The notes under the pieces: model-generated
The model's database searches: none
Told to the model about the DNA's origin: nothing
The model's input: only the letters and a program-made list of their open reading frames with translations
In this document: positions 9,530 to 18,947 of the stretch, in pieces
Layout: every line of letters begins with the position of its first letter
Numbering within the stretch: the stretch's first letter is position 1
Made by a program: the position numbers and the translations under genes
DNA from: Pseudomonas putida
GTDB taxonomy: Bacteria; Pseudomonadota; Gammaproteobacteria; Pseudomonadales; Pseudomonadaceae
Direction: 5' to 3'
Assembly: GCA_041071465.1 (NCBI GenBank)
Contig: CP163498.1
Coordinates: 248,001-312,000, forward strand
DNA: 64,000 nt

Positions 9530-10044
9530 TGACCGCCTTCAATACCCTCAAACCATCCGCCCTGGACCGCGACGCCTTCGTCAAGGCCTTCGCCGACATC
9601 TACGAGCACTCGCCGTGGGTTGCCGAAAAAGCCTATGACCTGGGCCAACTGGGCGAGCTGGACGAGATCGAGGCGCTGCACCAGCGCATGAGCGACATCC
9701 TGCTCAGCGCCAACCACGCTGACCAGCTCGCGCTGATCAATGCTCACCCGGACCTGGCAGGCAAGGCCGCCATCCAGGGCGAACTGACCGAATCGAGCAC
9801 CAACGAACAGGCCGGTGCCGGTATCCACCAGTGCACCGCCGAAGAGTTCGCCCGGTTCACCGAACTGAACGATGCCTACAAGGCCAAGTTCCAGTTCCCG
9901 TTCATCATGGCGGTGAAGGGCAGCAACCGGCACCAGATTCTCGCCGCCTTTGAAAAACGCATCCACAACGATGCCGATGCCGAATTCAAGGAAGCCCTGG
10001 CGCAGATCAACCTGATCGCCCTGTTCCGCCTGCTGCAGCTGTAA
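9529..10044 (+). CDS. uraD: OHCU decarboxylase
   Basis: Decarboxylates 2-oxo-4-hydroxy-4-carboxy-5-ureidoimidazoline to S-allantoin. The 171-residue helical protein shows the family block INAHPDLAGKAA near residue 67 (His is catalytic), ESSTNEQAGAG, and FPFIMAVKG near 124. Although it acts before PuuE in the pathway, it is encoded directly after it with overlapping stop/start. Only 49 nt separate it from allA, so no allantoicase gene is present at the position where some pseudomonads carry alc. Confidence 0.95.
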   Translation: MTAFNTLKPSALDRDAFVKAFADIYEHSPWVAEKAYDLGQLGELDEIEALHQRMSDILLSANHADQLALINAHPDLAGKAAIQGELTESSTNEQAGAGIHQCTAEEFARFTELNDAYKAKFQFPFIMAVKGSNRHQILAAFEKRIHNDADAEFKEALAQINLIALFRLLQL

Positions 10045-10093
10045 GCAACAGCCGAACCTTATTCAGAAAACGAACAATAGAAGAGATAACCGC

Positions 10094-10597
10094 ATGCGCA
10101 CCCTGATGATCGAGCCCTTGACCAAAGAAGCCTTCGCCCAGTTCGGAGACGTGATCGAAACCGACGGCAGCGACCACTTCATGATCAACAACGGCTCGAC
10201 CATGCGCTTTCACAAGCTCGCCACGGTCGAAACCGCCGAGCCTGAAGACAAGGCGATCATCAGCATCTTCCGCGCCGACGCGCAGGACATGCCGCTGACC
10301 GTGCGCATGCTGGAACGCCATCCGCTGGGCAGCCAGGCTTTTATCCCGCTGCTCGGCAACCCCTTTCTGATCGTGGTCGCGCCCGTTGGCGATGCACCTG
10401 TATCAGGCTTGGTCCGAGCCTTCCGCAGTAATGGCAGGCAGGGCGTTAATTACCATCGCGGCGTCTGGCACCACCCGGTGCTGACGATCGAAAAGCGGGA
10501 TGATTTCCTGGTGGTTGATCGCAGTGGTTCTGGCAACAACTGCGATGAGCATTACTTCACCGAGGAACAGATGCTGATCCTCAATCCCCACCAATAA
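10094..10597 (+). CDS. allA: Ureidoglycolate lyase
   Basis: Splits S-ureidoglycolate into glyoxylate and urea. The 167-residue cupin-like protein opens with IEPLTKEAFAQFGDVI and carries LERHPLGSQAFIPL and GVNYHRGVWHHPVL, the conserved substrate pocket with its histidines. It is preceded by AGAAGAG and lies in the puuE-uraD-allA-puuD run. The glyoxylate it makes is the substrate of Gcl encoded at 20.7 kb, and the urea could leave or enter by the transporter at 27.5 kb. Confidence 0.95.
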   Translation: MRTLMIEPLTKEAFAQFGDVIETDGSDHFMINNGSTMRFHKLATVETAEPEDKAIISIFRADAQDMPLTVRMLERHPLGSQAFIPLLGNPFLIVVAPVGDAPVSGLVRAFRSNGRQGVNYHRGVWHHPVLTIEKRDDFLVVDRSGSGNNCDEHYFTEEQMLILNPHQ

Positions 10598-10641
10598 GAA
10601 AAGGTCAGTCATCTTCTCGGTGACTGGCAGAGGTACATACT

Positions 10642-11970
10642 GTGGAAGCACACCTTCACGAATGGCTGAACCTGAGCATTCGCTGGGTTCACATGATCAC
10701 CGGCGTTGCCTGGATCGGTGCATCGTTCTACTTCGTCTGGCTGGAGAACCACCTGAACCGAAGCAACCCGCGCGATGGGTTGTCGGGTGATCTCTGGGCG
10801 ATTCACGGCGGTGGTATCTACCACCTGGAGAAATACAAGCTCGCCCCCCCGAAAATGCCCGAGAACCTGCACTGGTTCAAATGGGAAGCCTACTTCACCT
10901 GGATGTCCGGTATCGCCCTGCTGTGCGTGGTGTTCTACTGGAACCCGGCGCTGTACCTGCTGGCGCCTGGCAGCACCCTGAGCGGTGCCGAAGGCGTGGC
11001 TATCGGTATCGGTTCGCTGATCGCTGGCTGGTTCATCTATGACTTCCTGTGCGACTCGCCCTTGGGCAAGAAGCCAGCGCTGCTCGGTGGTGTGCTGTTC
11101 GTGCTGATCATCGCTGCCTGCTGGGGCTTCAGCCTGGTGTTCAGCGGCCGTGGTGCCTACCTGCACACCGGCGCGATCATCGGCACCATCATGGTCGGTA
11201 ACGTGTTCCGCATCATCATGCCGGCCCAACGCCAGCTGGTGGCGGCGATCGAGAACAATCAGACGCCCGACCCGGTACTGCCGGCCAAGGGCCTGCTGCG
11301 CTCGCGTCACAACAACTACTTCACCCTGCCGGTGCTGTTCATCATGATCAGCAACCATTTCCCGAGCACCTACGGTAGCCAGTACAACTGGCTGATCCTG
11401 GCCGGTATCGCAGTAGCCGCGGTTCTGATCCGCCACTACTTCAACACCCGCCACGACAGCAACAAGTACGCCTGGACCCTGCCCGTCGGCGCCTTGGCAA
11501 TGATCTGCCTGGCCTACGTTACCGGCCCGAAACCGATGGCCGTAAGCCCTGAGCAAGCCGCAGCGAAGATCGAGTACCAACCGCTGCCGGCAACTGCCGT
11601 AGGCGGCAAGACCGCTGCCGAGCAGCGTGCCGAGGACGCCGCCAAGGCTGCCGAAGCACCCGCCGCACCTGCGCAAGCACCGGCCCAGGCCGCTGCCCAG
11701 GCCGGTGGTGGCGACTTCGACAAGATCCACAATGTCATCCAGGAACGCTGCACCGTGTGCCACTCGTCCAAGCCGACCAGCCCACTGTTCAGCGCCGCTC
11801 CTGCCGGCGTGATGTTCGACACTCCGCAGCAGATCCAGGCCCAGGCCGCGCGCATTCAGGCGCAAGCGGTTGCCAGCCAGATCATGCCGCTGGGCAACAT
11901 CACCCAGATGACCACCGAAGAGCGCAAGCTCGTCGGCGACTGGATCGCCAAAGGCGCCCAGGTCAACTGA
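10642..11970 (+). CDS. puuD: Urate hydroxylase PuuD, membrane enzyme with C-terminal cytochrome c domain
   Basis: Oxidises urate to 5-hydroxyisourate in bacteria that lack soluble uricase or HpxO. The 442-residue protein has a membrane domain of about eight helices (WVHMITGVAWIGASFYF at the start, later GAIIGTIMVGNVFRIIMP), then an Ala/Pro-rich linker near residues 315-355 and a cytochrome c domain with the haem motif CTVCH near residue 371 and a distal Met (SQIMPLG near 413). The GTG start follows AGAGG. The haem c must be attached by the Ccm system, which is also encoded in this window at 45-52 kb. It is the last gene of the puuE operon. Confidence 0.95.
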   Translation: MEAHLHEWLNLSIRWVHMITGVAWIGASFYFVWLENHLNRSNPRDGLSGDLWAIHGGGIYHLEKYKLAPPKMPENLHWFKWEAYFTWMSGIALLCVVFYWNPALYLLAPGSTLSGAEGVAIGIGSLIAGWFIYDFLCDSPLGKKPALLGGVLFVLIIAACWGFSLVFSGRGAYLHTGAIIGTIMVGNVFRIIMPAQRQLVAAIENNQTPDPVLPAKGLLRSRHNNYFTLPVLFIMISNHFPSTYGSQYNWLILAGIAVAAVLIRHYFNTRHDSNKYAWTLPVGALAMICLAYVTGPKPMAVSPEQAAAKIEYQPLPATAVGGKTAAEQRAEDAAKAAEAPAAPAQAPAQAAAQAGGGDFDKIHNVIQERCTVCHSSKPTSPLFSAAPAGVMFDTPQQIQAQAARIQAQAVASQIMPLGNITQMTTEERKLVGDWIAKGAQVN

Positions 11971-12013
11971 CAGCACCTCGCCAGGCAACCCGCCTCCCAA
12001 GGGAATCACCTTC

Positions 12014-12062
12014 CCCTGTAGGAGCGGGCTTGCCCGCGAAGAGGCCGGAAGCCCCGGCCTCA
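12014..12062. repeat. REP element
   Basis: Single GTAGGAGCGGG...CCCGCGAAGAGGCCGG copy followed by a GGAAGCCCCGGCC extension, between puuD and the NCS2 permease gene. Confidence 0.8.
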
Positions 12063-12156
12063 AGCTCCATGTGTTACGCAACAAGCAAGCATCGAGCGCG
12101 CAGGCATGAGGCCTGCCGCTTGGATCCGAGAATAAAAACAAAACTCGAGGTGCTGC

Positions 12157-13512
12157 ATGTCCGAGTCACGCAAGGCGTATATCCCCATTGCGCCGCCGCG
12201 AGAACCCTTGCCCCTGTTCCAACTGTTCCTGGTTGGCCTGCAACACGTTCTGCTGATGTACGGTGGCGCGATCGCCGTGCCGTTGATCATCGGCCAGGCC
12301 GCCGGGTTGTCCCGTGAAGAAGTCGCTTTCCTGATCAACGCCGACCTGCTGGTCGCTGGCGTCGCTACCATCATCCAGTCGTTCGGTATCGGCCCGGTGG
12401 GCATCCGCATGCCGGTGATGATGGGTGCCAGTTTCGCTGCCGTCGGCAGCATGGTGGCCATGGCCGGCATGCCCGGCGTGGGCCTGCAGGGGATCTTCGG
12501 CGCGACCATCGCTGCCGGGTTCTTCGGCATGCTGATCGCGCCGTTCATGTCCAAGGTTGTCCGCTTCTTCCCCCCACTGGTCACCGGTACGGTGATCACC
12601 TCGATTGGCCTGTCGCTGTTCCCGGTGGCCGTCAACTGGGCCGGTGGCGGCCAAGACGCTCAAACGTTCGGCTCGCCGATCTACCTGCTGGTGGCCGGCC
12701 TGGTACTGGCCGTTATCCTGCTGATCAACCGCTTCATGCGCGGTTTCTGGGTCAACGTGTCGGTACTGGTGGGCATGGGCCTTGGCTACATCCTGGCCGG
12801 CTCCATCGGCATGGTCGACCTGTCGGGTCTGAATGAAGCACCGTGGTTGCAGGTGGTCACCCCGCTGCACTTTGGCATGCCGACCTTCAGCCTGGCGCCG
12901 ATTCTGTCCATGTGCCTGGTAGTGGTGATCATCTTCGTCGAGTCCACCGGCATGTTCCTGGCCCTGGGCAAGGTGACCGATCGCGAAGTCACCCCTGGCA
13001 TGCTGCGTCGCGGCCTGCTGTGCGATGCCGGTGCGTCGTTCATTGCGGGCTTCTTCAACACCTTCACCCACTCCTCGTTCGCCCAGAACATCGGCCTGGT
13101 GCAGATGACCGGGGTGCGCTGCCGCTATGTCACCATCGTGGCCGGTGCACTGCTGATCCTGCTCAGCCTGCTGCCCAAGGCGGCCTTCCTGATTGCCTCG
13201 ATCCCGCCTGCGGTACTGGGCGGCGCGTCCATCGCCATGTTCGGCATGGTCACCGCCACCGGGATCAAGATTCTTCAGGAGGCGGACATCGGCGACCGCC
13301 GCAACCAGCTGTTGGTTGCCGTGAGCGTCGGCTTCGGGTTGATCCCCGTGGTGCGTCCGGAGTTCTTTGCCCAGATGCCACAGTGGATGGAACCCATCAC
13401 CCACAGCGGTATCGCCATGGCCACGGTCTGTGCCCTGGTGTTGAACGTTCTGTTCAACATCCTTGGCGGTGCCGACCGCGCAATGCACAACGACGTCTGT
13501 CACCAGCATTGA
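12157..13512 (+). CDS. NCS2 (NAT) nucleobase permease, urate/xanthine type
   Basis: Inner-membrane proton symporter of the nucleobase-ascorbate transporter branch, 451 residues and about 14 membrane segments. It has the conserved QHVLLMYGGAIAVPLIIG in TM1 and the NAT signature QNIGLVQMTGV near residue 309. The QH motif and NxGxxxxT signature are those of xanthine/urate carriers such as XanQ and UacT, and differ from the AzgA-like permease at 5.9 kb. Given the location directly after puuD, urate is the most likely substrate, though this is inference. Confidence 0.92.
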   Translation: MSESRKAYIPIAPPREPLPLFQLFLVGLQHVLLMYGGAIAVPLIIGQAAGLSREEVAFLINADLLVAGVATIIQSFGIGPVGIRMPVMMGASFAAVGSMVAMAGMPGVGLQGIFGATIAAGFFGMLIAPFMSKVVRFFPPLVTGTVITSIGLSLFPVAVNWAGGGQDAQTFGSPIYLLVAGLVLAVILLINRFMRGFWVNVSVLVGMGLGYILAGSIGMVDLSGLNEAPWLQVVTPLHFGMPTFSLAPILSMCLVVVIIFVESTGMFLALGKVTDREVTPGMLRRGLLCDAGASFIAGFFNTFTHSSFAQNIGLVQMTGVRCRYVTIVAGALLILLSLLPKAAFLIASIPPAVLGGASIAMFGMVTATGIKILQEADIGDRRNQLLVAVSVGFGLIPVVRPEFFAQMPQWMEPITHSGIAMATVCALVLNVLFNILGGADRAMHNDVCHQH

Positions 13513-13650
13513 GCCAAAGGGGCGGTGCATGACCGCCCCTCATCACCTCTGCAGTAACCGCTACGCCGTCGACCCGCCGGAATGGGTCGCCCGGGGCGCC
13601 TGCGCGCCAAAAAAACCGCCAACAAAAACAATAAGTCCGGGAATCACAAC

Positions 13651-14436
13651 ATGAAGCGCATCACCACGTCCCTGTTGTTGGGCAGCAGCCTGCTGGCCAC
13701 CCTACCCTCGCACGCAGGCGAATGGCTGCAATGGCACGGCGAAAGCCTGACCTACCTGTACGGCAAGGACTTCAAGGTCAACCCTGATATCCAGCAGACC
13801 ATCACCTTCGAGCACGCCAACAAATGGAAGTACGGCGACACCTTCATGTTCGTCGACAAGATCTTCTACAACGGCAAGGCCGACCCCGGCAAAGGTGTGA
13901 CCACCTACTACGGCGAGTTCAGCCCACGCCTGTCATTGGGCAAGATCTTCGACCGCAAGCTTGCCTTCGGTCCGATCAAGGACGTGCTGCTGGCCATGAC
14001 CTACGAGCGCGGTGAAGGCGACAACGAGGCCTACCTGATCGGCCCAGGCTTTGACTTGAACATCCCCGGCTTCAACTATTTCACCCTCAATTTCTACGTG
14101 CGTAACACCGAAGGCAGCCGCCCCGGTGACAATGTCTGGCAGATTACCCCCGGCTGGTCGTACACCCTCCCTGTCGGCCGGTCAGACATTCTGATCGACG
14201 GTTACATGGACTGGGTTACCGACAACGACCAGACCCGCCGTGGCACCTATCACGCCAACCTGCACTTCAACCCGCAGGTTAAATACGACCTGGGCAAGGC
14301 GCTGAACCTGGGCGCCAAGCAGCTCTACGTCGGCTTTGAATACAGCTACTGGAAAGACAAGTACGGCATTGACAGCCGCGGCAACCTGGACAGCAACCAG
14401 AGCGTGGCCAGTGCGCTGATCAAGGTGCACTTCTAG
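13651..14436 (+). CDS. Tsx-like outer-membrane channel, copy 1
   Basis: Outer-membrane beta-barrel of the nucleoside-specific channel (Tsx/OmpK) family, 261 residues. A cleavable signal peptide ends at SHAG-EW near residue 22. The mature protein has LTYLYGKDFKVNP, FEHANKWKYGD, YYGEFSPRLS and a C-terminal KVHF ending in phenylalanine, as expected for BAM-dependent insertion. It lies behind the NCS2 permease, so it probably lets purines, urate or nucleosides cross the outer membrane. It is roughly 70 percent identical to the next gene by eye, a tandem duplication. The start at 13651 gives a proper signal peptide; the upstream extension does not. Confidence 0.9.
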   Translation: MKRITTSLLLGSSLLATLPSHAGEWLQWHGESLTYLYGKDFKVNPDIQQTITFEHANKWKYGDTFMFVDKIFYNGKADPGKGVTTYYGEFSPRLSLGKIFDRKLAFGPIKDVLLAMTYERGEGDNEAYLIGPGFDLNIPGFNYFTLNFYVRNTEGSRPGDNVWQITPGWSYTLPVGRSDILIDGYMDWVTDNDQTRRGTYHANLHFNPQVKYDLGKALNLGAKQLYVGFEYSYWKDKYGIDSRGNLDSNQSVASALIKVHF

Positions 14437-14440
14437 GAAG

Positions 14441-14788
14441 TTGACCAAACGCACAAGTTTGAATCACCCCGCTCCAGGACGGAGCACTTGAGGCGCGGCG
14501 CGCAAGCCAGTAATCTGCGCGCCCCCTCGATCAGGGCAGAACGGATTCTGCCTGCGTTTACTGACCGCTCAGTCAATGAATATGGGCGGTTGGCCAACGT
14601 GTTGCCAGCCTGAAAGACCCTTTTCATCCGTTCAGAACGAAGTCGAGCAGGAAGGTTTTGCCAACCCGGAAAAGTTGGCTCGACCCTTGCCAAACAGCTG
14701 TGGCCTATCGAAAAAAGCTGACTTAAAAGACAAAAAAGCGCCGACAACGAGCGCTGACAACAGATCAATCAAGGGAGCGACACTCGCA
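14441..14788. other. Intergenic region between the two Tsx-like genes
   Basis: No credible gene in these 348 bases. It contains a near-palindrome ACTGACCGCTCAGT at 14560-14573 that resembles TetR/AcrR-type operators, and a half RutR box TTGACCA at 14441. Several weak hairpins lie between. A promoter for copy 2 is likely, but I cannot fix its boxes. Confidence 0.4.
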
Positions 14789-15571
14789 ATGCGTACCATC
14801 AACAGCCTGATCCTTGCCGGCGGCCTGCTGGCCTGCGGCACCACCTTCGGCAGCGACCTGCTGCAATGGCAGAACAACAGCCTGACCTACCTGTGGGGCA
14901 AGAACTTCAAGGTCAACCCCGAGACCCAGCAAACATTCACCTTCGAACACGCCGACGCGTGGAAGTACGGCGATAACTTCTTCTTCGTCGACAAGATCTT
15001 CTACCAAGGCAAGAAGGACGCCAGCAACGGCCCCAACACCTACTATGGCGAGTTCAGCCCACGCCTGTCGTTCGGCAAGATCTTCGACCAGAAGCTGGAG
15101 TTGGGCCCGGTCAAGGACGTGCTGCTGGCGATGACCTACGAGTTTGGCGAGGGTGACACCGAGTCTTACCTGATCGGCCCGGGCTTCGACCTGGCCATCC
15201 CGGGCTTCGACTACTTCCAGCTGAACTTCTACAACCGCACCACCGACGGCAGCCGCGCCGGCGACAACGTGTGGCAGATCACCCCGGTGTGGTCGTACAC
15301 CATTCCGGTCGGCGATTCCGACGTGCTGATCGACGGCTTCATGGACTGGGTGGTGGACAACGACGAGAACCGCCGCGGCACCTACCAGGCCAACCTGCAC
15401 TTCAACCCGCAGATCAAGTATGACCTGGGCAAGGCATTGCACCTGGGTGAGAAACAGCTGTATGTGGGTGTGGAGTATGACTACTGGAAGAACAAGTACG
15501 GCATCAAGGACAGCGATGCCTTCACTACCGACCAGAACACCATGAGCTTCTTGGTGAAAGTGCACTTCTGA
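14789..15571 (+). CDS. Tsx-like outer-membrane channel, copy 2
   Basis: Second nucleoside-channel-type barrel of 260 residues. Signal peptide up to about residue 21 (ACGTTFGSD), then LTYLWGKNFKVNP, FEHADAWKYGD, YYGEFSPRLSFGKIF and the terminal KVHF. It is aligned with copy 1 over its whole length with almost no gaps; most changes are in loops (for example GKADPGKG versus GKKDASNG), suggesting divergence in substrate or phage-contact surface. The ATG at 14789 follows AAGGGAG. A longer open frame upstream is not used. A GC-rich hairpin follows the stop. Confidence 0.9.
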   Translation: MRTINSLILAGGLLACGTTFGSDLLQWQNNSLTYLWGKNFKVNPETQQTFTFEHADAWKYGDNFFFVDKIFYQGKKDASNGPNTYYGEFSPRLSFGKIFDQKLELGPVKDVLLAMTYEFGEGDTESYLIGPGFDLAIPGFDYFQLNFYNRTTDGSRAGDNVWQITPVWSYTIPVGDSDVLIDGFMDWVVDNDENRRGTYQANLHFNPQIKYDLGKALHLGEKQLYVGVEYDYWKNKYGIKDSDAFTTDQNTMSFLVKVHF

Positions 15572-15585
15572 CGCACTGAAAAGTT

Positions 15586-15613
15586 AACAGCGCCGTTATG
15601 TAGCGGCGCTGTT
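15586..15613 (+). terminator. Hairpin after Tsx-like copy 2
   Basis: AACAGCGCCG and CGGCGCTGTT form a perfect 10-bp stem with an 8-base loop, 15 nt past the stop. There is no T-run after it, so termination may be weak or Rho-assisted. Confidence 0.55.
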
Positions 15614-15830
15614 ACGCAGTAAAAAATCAGCTTTAACTTACACGCTCACAGGCATTTATCCACTGGCGCGACGTTTTGCCTGGCAGCGGCGACGCAGCCC
15701 TGTGGTGGCGTCTGCTGGCCACGCACAGAACGCCTCATGGCCACCGCTCAAACTTTTGACATTTTTTTTGCATAGCCTGAACTAATCTGCTTTTCTTCGC
15801 ACCACTCCAAAAAGAAAACAGGCCTACTTA

Positions 15831-17774
15831 ATGCGCACCCACCTCGCCGCCCCGTGGCGGTATCTTATGCTAGTTTGCTCACTCTGGTTCGGCATCTTCC
15901 TGCTGACCCGCCTGGTATTGCTGGTCACCCATCTTGATGAAGTACATGGCGACTACTTCTCATTATTCTTGAGTGGTGCCGTGTACGACCTGAGCTTCCT
16001 CACCTACGCTGCACTGCCGTTGGGGCTGTACCTGGCGATATGCCCGGCCGCACTGTGGCGCACGGCCTTACATCGCAGGCTGATGGGCGGCGCACTCATC
16101 GTCAGCCTGTTCGTGATGCTGTTCGTCGCCGTGGCCGAGTGGCTGTTCTGGGACGAATTCGGTGTGCGTTTCAACTTCATCGCCGTCGACTACCTGGTCT
16201 ACTCCAAAGAAGTGCTGGACAATATACGCGAGTCGTACCCGCTACCGACCCTGCTGGGTAGCATTGCCTTGGTGGCCGTGCTGCTCGCACTGATTCTGCG
16301 CAAACCGCTCTCCCGTGCACTCGCTGCGCCCAGCGCCAACCTGCGCCAGCGCCTTGGCGGCCTTGCCCTGCTGGCAGTGCTGGGCGGGCTCAGCGTACTC
16401 CTGATCGACCAGCAGTTCCCCCGCGGGCAGGGCGGTAACGCCTATCAGCGCGAACTGGCAAGCAACGGCCCGTACCAGTTCTTTGCCGCGTTCCGGAACA
16501 ACGAGCTGGACTACACCCAGTTCTACGCCAGCCTCAACGCCAGCGAAGTCGGAGCGCAGATGCATCAAGAGCTGGCCGAGCCCAACACGCAGTTCAAAGC
16601 CAGCGAACCTGAGGACATTCGCCGTCATATCAACGCCAGCGGCGCACCACGCAAGCCCAACATCATCCTGGTCACCATCGAGAGCTTCAGCGCCAAGTAC
16701 ATGGGCAGCAACGGCGACCCGCGCAACCTCACGCCCAACCTGGACGTACTGCGCACGCAGAGCCTGTACTTCAACAACTTCTATGCCACCGGTACCCGTA
16801 CCGACCGGGGCCTGGAAGCCATCACACTGTCAATCCCCCCTACCCCCGGCCGCTCGATCGTCAAGCGCATCGGCCGCGAAAGCGGCTATGCCAGCCTTGG
16901 TCAGCAGTTGAAGGCTGTCGGCTATGACGCAGTGTTCGTCTATGGCGGGCGTGGCTACTTCGACAACATGAACGCCTTCTTCAGCGGCAACGGCTATCGC
17001 ATCGTCGACCAGAGCAGCGTCCCCGAGAACGAAATCAGCTTCAAGAACGCCTGGGGCATGGCCGACGAGGACCTGTACCGGCAGACCCTCAGGCTGGCCG
17101 ATGCCGGCCACGCCAGGCAGCAGCCATTCTTTCTGCAACTGATGACCACCTCCAACCACCGCCCCTACACCTACCCGGACGGCCGCATCGACATTCCTTC
17201 GGGCGATGGCCGCGAAGGTGCGGTGAAATACACTGACCATGCCATTGCGCAGTTCCTGCAGGAAGCCAAGGGCAAGCCATGGTTCGACAATACCCTGTTC
17301 GTGTTTGTCGCCGACCACACCGCCGGTAGCGCCGGGGTGGAAGACCTGCCGGTGCGCAATTACCAGATTCCGCTGTGGATCTATGCACCCAAGCTGATCG
17401 CCCCGCGCGAGGATGCGCAACTGGCAAGCCAGATCGACCTGGCACCCACCCTGCTCGGCCTGCTCAACCTGAGCTATACCTCGACCTTCTTCGGCCGCGA
17501 CCTGCTGCGCGATAACCAGTTGCCACCCCGGGTACTGATCGGCAACTACCAGCATCTGGGGCTGTTCGACGGCAAGGACCTGGCGATCCTCAGCCCACGC
17601 GGCGGCATGCGGGTGCACCAGGATGCCCTGGGCAACAGCCGGGAAATGAGTGCAGACAGTGACAACCCGCTGATCCGCCGGGCGATTGCCTATTACCAAA
17701 GTGCTGCCAACGATTTCAGCAAGGGGTTGCTGGCCTGGAAGCCGCAGGAGGAAGGGGCGGTGGCCGAACAGTAG
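15831..17774 (+). CDS. LTA synthase/sulfatase-family membrane phosphotransferase
   Basis: 647-residue protein with five N-terminal membrane helices (to about residue 195) and a periplasmic sulfatase-fold domain. The nucleophile region GTRTDRG near residue 323, IILVTIESFSAKYMG (metal site) near 281 and FVFVADHTAG near 490 match the LTA synthase/OpgB/phosphoethanolamine transferase family. In Gram-negative bacteria members move phosphoglycerol or phosphoethanolamine to glycans or lipids; the acceptor here cannot be told. It stands alone between the Tsx-like genes and a REP pair, and has no obvious tie to purine catabolism. Confidence 0.88.
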   Translation: MRTHLAAPWRYLMLVCSLWFGIFLLTRLVLLVTHLDEVHGDYFSLFLSGAVYDLSFLTYAALPLGLYLAICPAALWRTALHRRLMGGALIVSLFVMLFVAVAEWLFWDEFGVRFNFIAVDYLVYSKEVLDNIRESYPLPTLLGSIALVAVLLALILRKPLSRALAAPSANLRQRLGGLALLAVLGGLSVLLIDQQFPRGQGGNAYQRELASNGPYQFFAAFRNNELDYTQFYASLNASEVGAQMHQELAEPNTQFKASEPEDIRRHINASGAPRKPNIILVTIESFSAKYMGSNGDPRNLTPNLDVLRTQSLYFNNFYATGTRTDRGLEAITLSIPPTPGRSIVKRIGRESGYASLGQQLKAVGYDAVFVYGGRGYFDNMNAFFSGNGYRIVDQSSVPENEISFKNAWGMADEDLYRQTLRLADAGHARQQPFFLQLMTTSNHRPYTYPDGRIDIPSGDGREGAVKYTDHAIAQFLQEAKGKPWFDNTLFVFVADHTAGSAGVEDLPVRNYQIPLWIYAPKLIAPREDAQLASQIDLAPTLLGLLNLSYTSTFFGRDLLRDNQLPPRVLIGNYQHLGLFDGKDLAILSPRGGMRVHQDALGNSREMSADSDNPLIRRAIAYYQSAANDFSKGLLAWKPQEEGAVAEQ

Positions 17775-17810
17775 ACCTGCAATCCGGCGATGGCACCGGC
17801 GTTGCCGGTG

Positions 17811-17888
17811 CTCACGGGCAAGCCCGTTCCTGCAGAAACAAGCAATTCCCTGTAGGAGCGGGTTCACCTGCGAACCGGGGCAAAGCCC
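17811..17888. repeat. REP pair
   Basis: An inverted copy (GGGCAAGCCCGTTCCTGCAG) and a forward copy (TGTAGGAGCGGGTTCACCTGCGAA) face each other after the sulfatase gene, in front of the convergent DUF808 gene; the pair could end both transcripts. Confidence 0.75.
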
Positions 17889-17900
17889 CGGCCACACGCC

Positions 17901-18815
17901 TCAATTGGCTGGCCGAACCGCCCGCCACAATTTCCCCGCAACGCTTACCACCGCCAGCACCACAGCACCTGCGATGACTCCGGCCCCGCCGTTGAGCAAC
18001 GCCCCGGTCAACGCCCCGCCACGCCCTTCGCTGAACGCCTCGATGGCATGATGCAGCGGCTCGATGCCATGCACCAGGATCCCACCCCCTACCAGGAACA
18101 TCGCCGCAGTACCAATCACCGACAGGCTCTTCATCATGTAGGGCGCAGCCCGGAGGATGCCGTTGCCAACCAACTGAGCCAGACGCGAGGCCTTCGTGGT
18201 CATCCACAGCCCCAGGTCGTCGAGCTTGACGATGCCGCCGACCAGCCCGTATACCCCGATGGTCATGACAATGGCTATGCCCGAGAGCACGATGATCTGT
18301 TGCGGCAGCGGCGTATCCGCCACTATCCCCAAGGTAATGGCAATGATCTCGGCCGACAGGATGAAGTCGGTGCGCACCGCGCCCTTGATCTTGGCCTTCT
18401 CGAAGGCCACCAGGTCGACATTGGCGTCCGCCACGGCTTGCTGTCGAGCCTTGTGCTGCGCGTCGTCCTCATCCTTGCTGTGCAGGAACTTGTGCGCCAG
18501 CTTCTCGAAACCCTCGAAGCACAGGAACGCGCCACCCAGCATCAACAACGGCGTAACCGCCCACGGTATGAACGCACTGATCAGCAGCGCGGCCGGAACC
18601 AGGATCGCCTTGTTGACGAACGACCCCTTGGCCACCGCCCACACGACCGGAAGTTCGCGATCGGCGCGCACGCCGGTGACCTGCTGGGCATTCAGCGCCA
18701 GGTCATCACCCAGCACACCCGCTGTCTTTTTCGCCGCGACTTTGGTCATTAGCGAGACGTCATCCAGCAGCGTGGCGATGTCGTCGATCAGTACCAGTAG
18801 ACTGCTTCCTGCCAT
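17901..18815 (-). CDS. DUF808 family inner-membrane protein
   Basis: 304-residue membrane protein of the YedI/DUF808 family, whose function is unknown. The N-terminus [22 protein letters not shown] and the following [13 protein letters not shown] are family hallmarks. There are about six hydrophobic segments, and a charged loop rich in Asp, Glu and Lys lies near residues 115-140. It is divergent from a RutR-like TetR regulator, 132 nt apart, but no shared operator was recognised. Confidence 0.85.
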   Translation of the reverse strand: MAGSSLLVLIDDIATLLDDVSLMTKVAAKKTAGVLGDDLALNAQQVTGVRADRELPVVWAVAKGSFVNKAILVPAALLISAFIPWAVTPLLMLGGAFLCFEGFEKLAHKFLHSKDEDDAQHKARQQAVADANVDLVAFEKAKIKGAVRTDFILSAEIIAITLGIVADTPLPQQIIVLSGIAIVMTIGVYGLVGGIVKLDDLGLWMTTKASRLAQLVGNGILRAAPYMMKSLSVIGTAAMFLVGGGILVHGIEPLHHAIEAFSEGRGGALTGALLNGGAGVIAGAVVLAVVSVAGKLWRAVRPAN

Positions 18816-18947
18816 GTTTGCTTGTATCCAAATAAGTCAATGTGCCGGATTCTAGCCCAAAGCCGCTGCCTTGAGCGCCCGTCGACCCCGGTGCTACCAT
18901 GCCCGATCCCCCTTAGAGGTGGCCAGACACGAGGAAGATCCCTGACC

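Noticed and set aside
14441..14447. Half RutR box TTGACCA after Tsx-like copy 1
   Set aside because: The second half does not match (GCACAAG), so it is not a convincing site.
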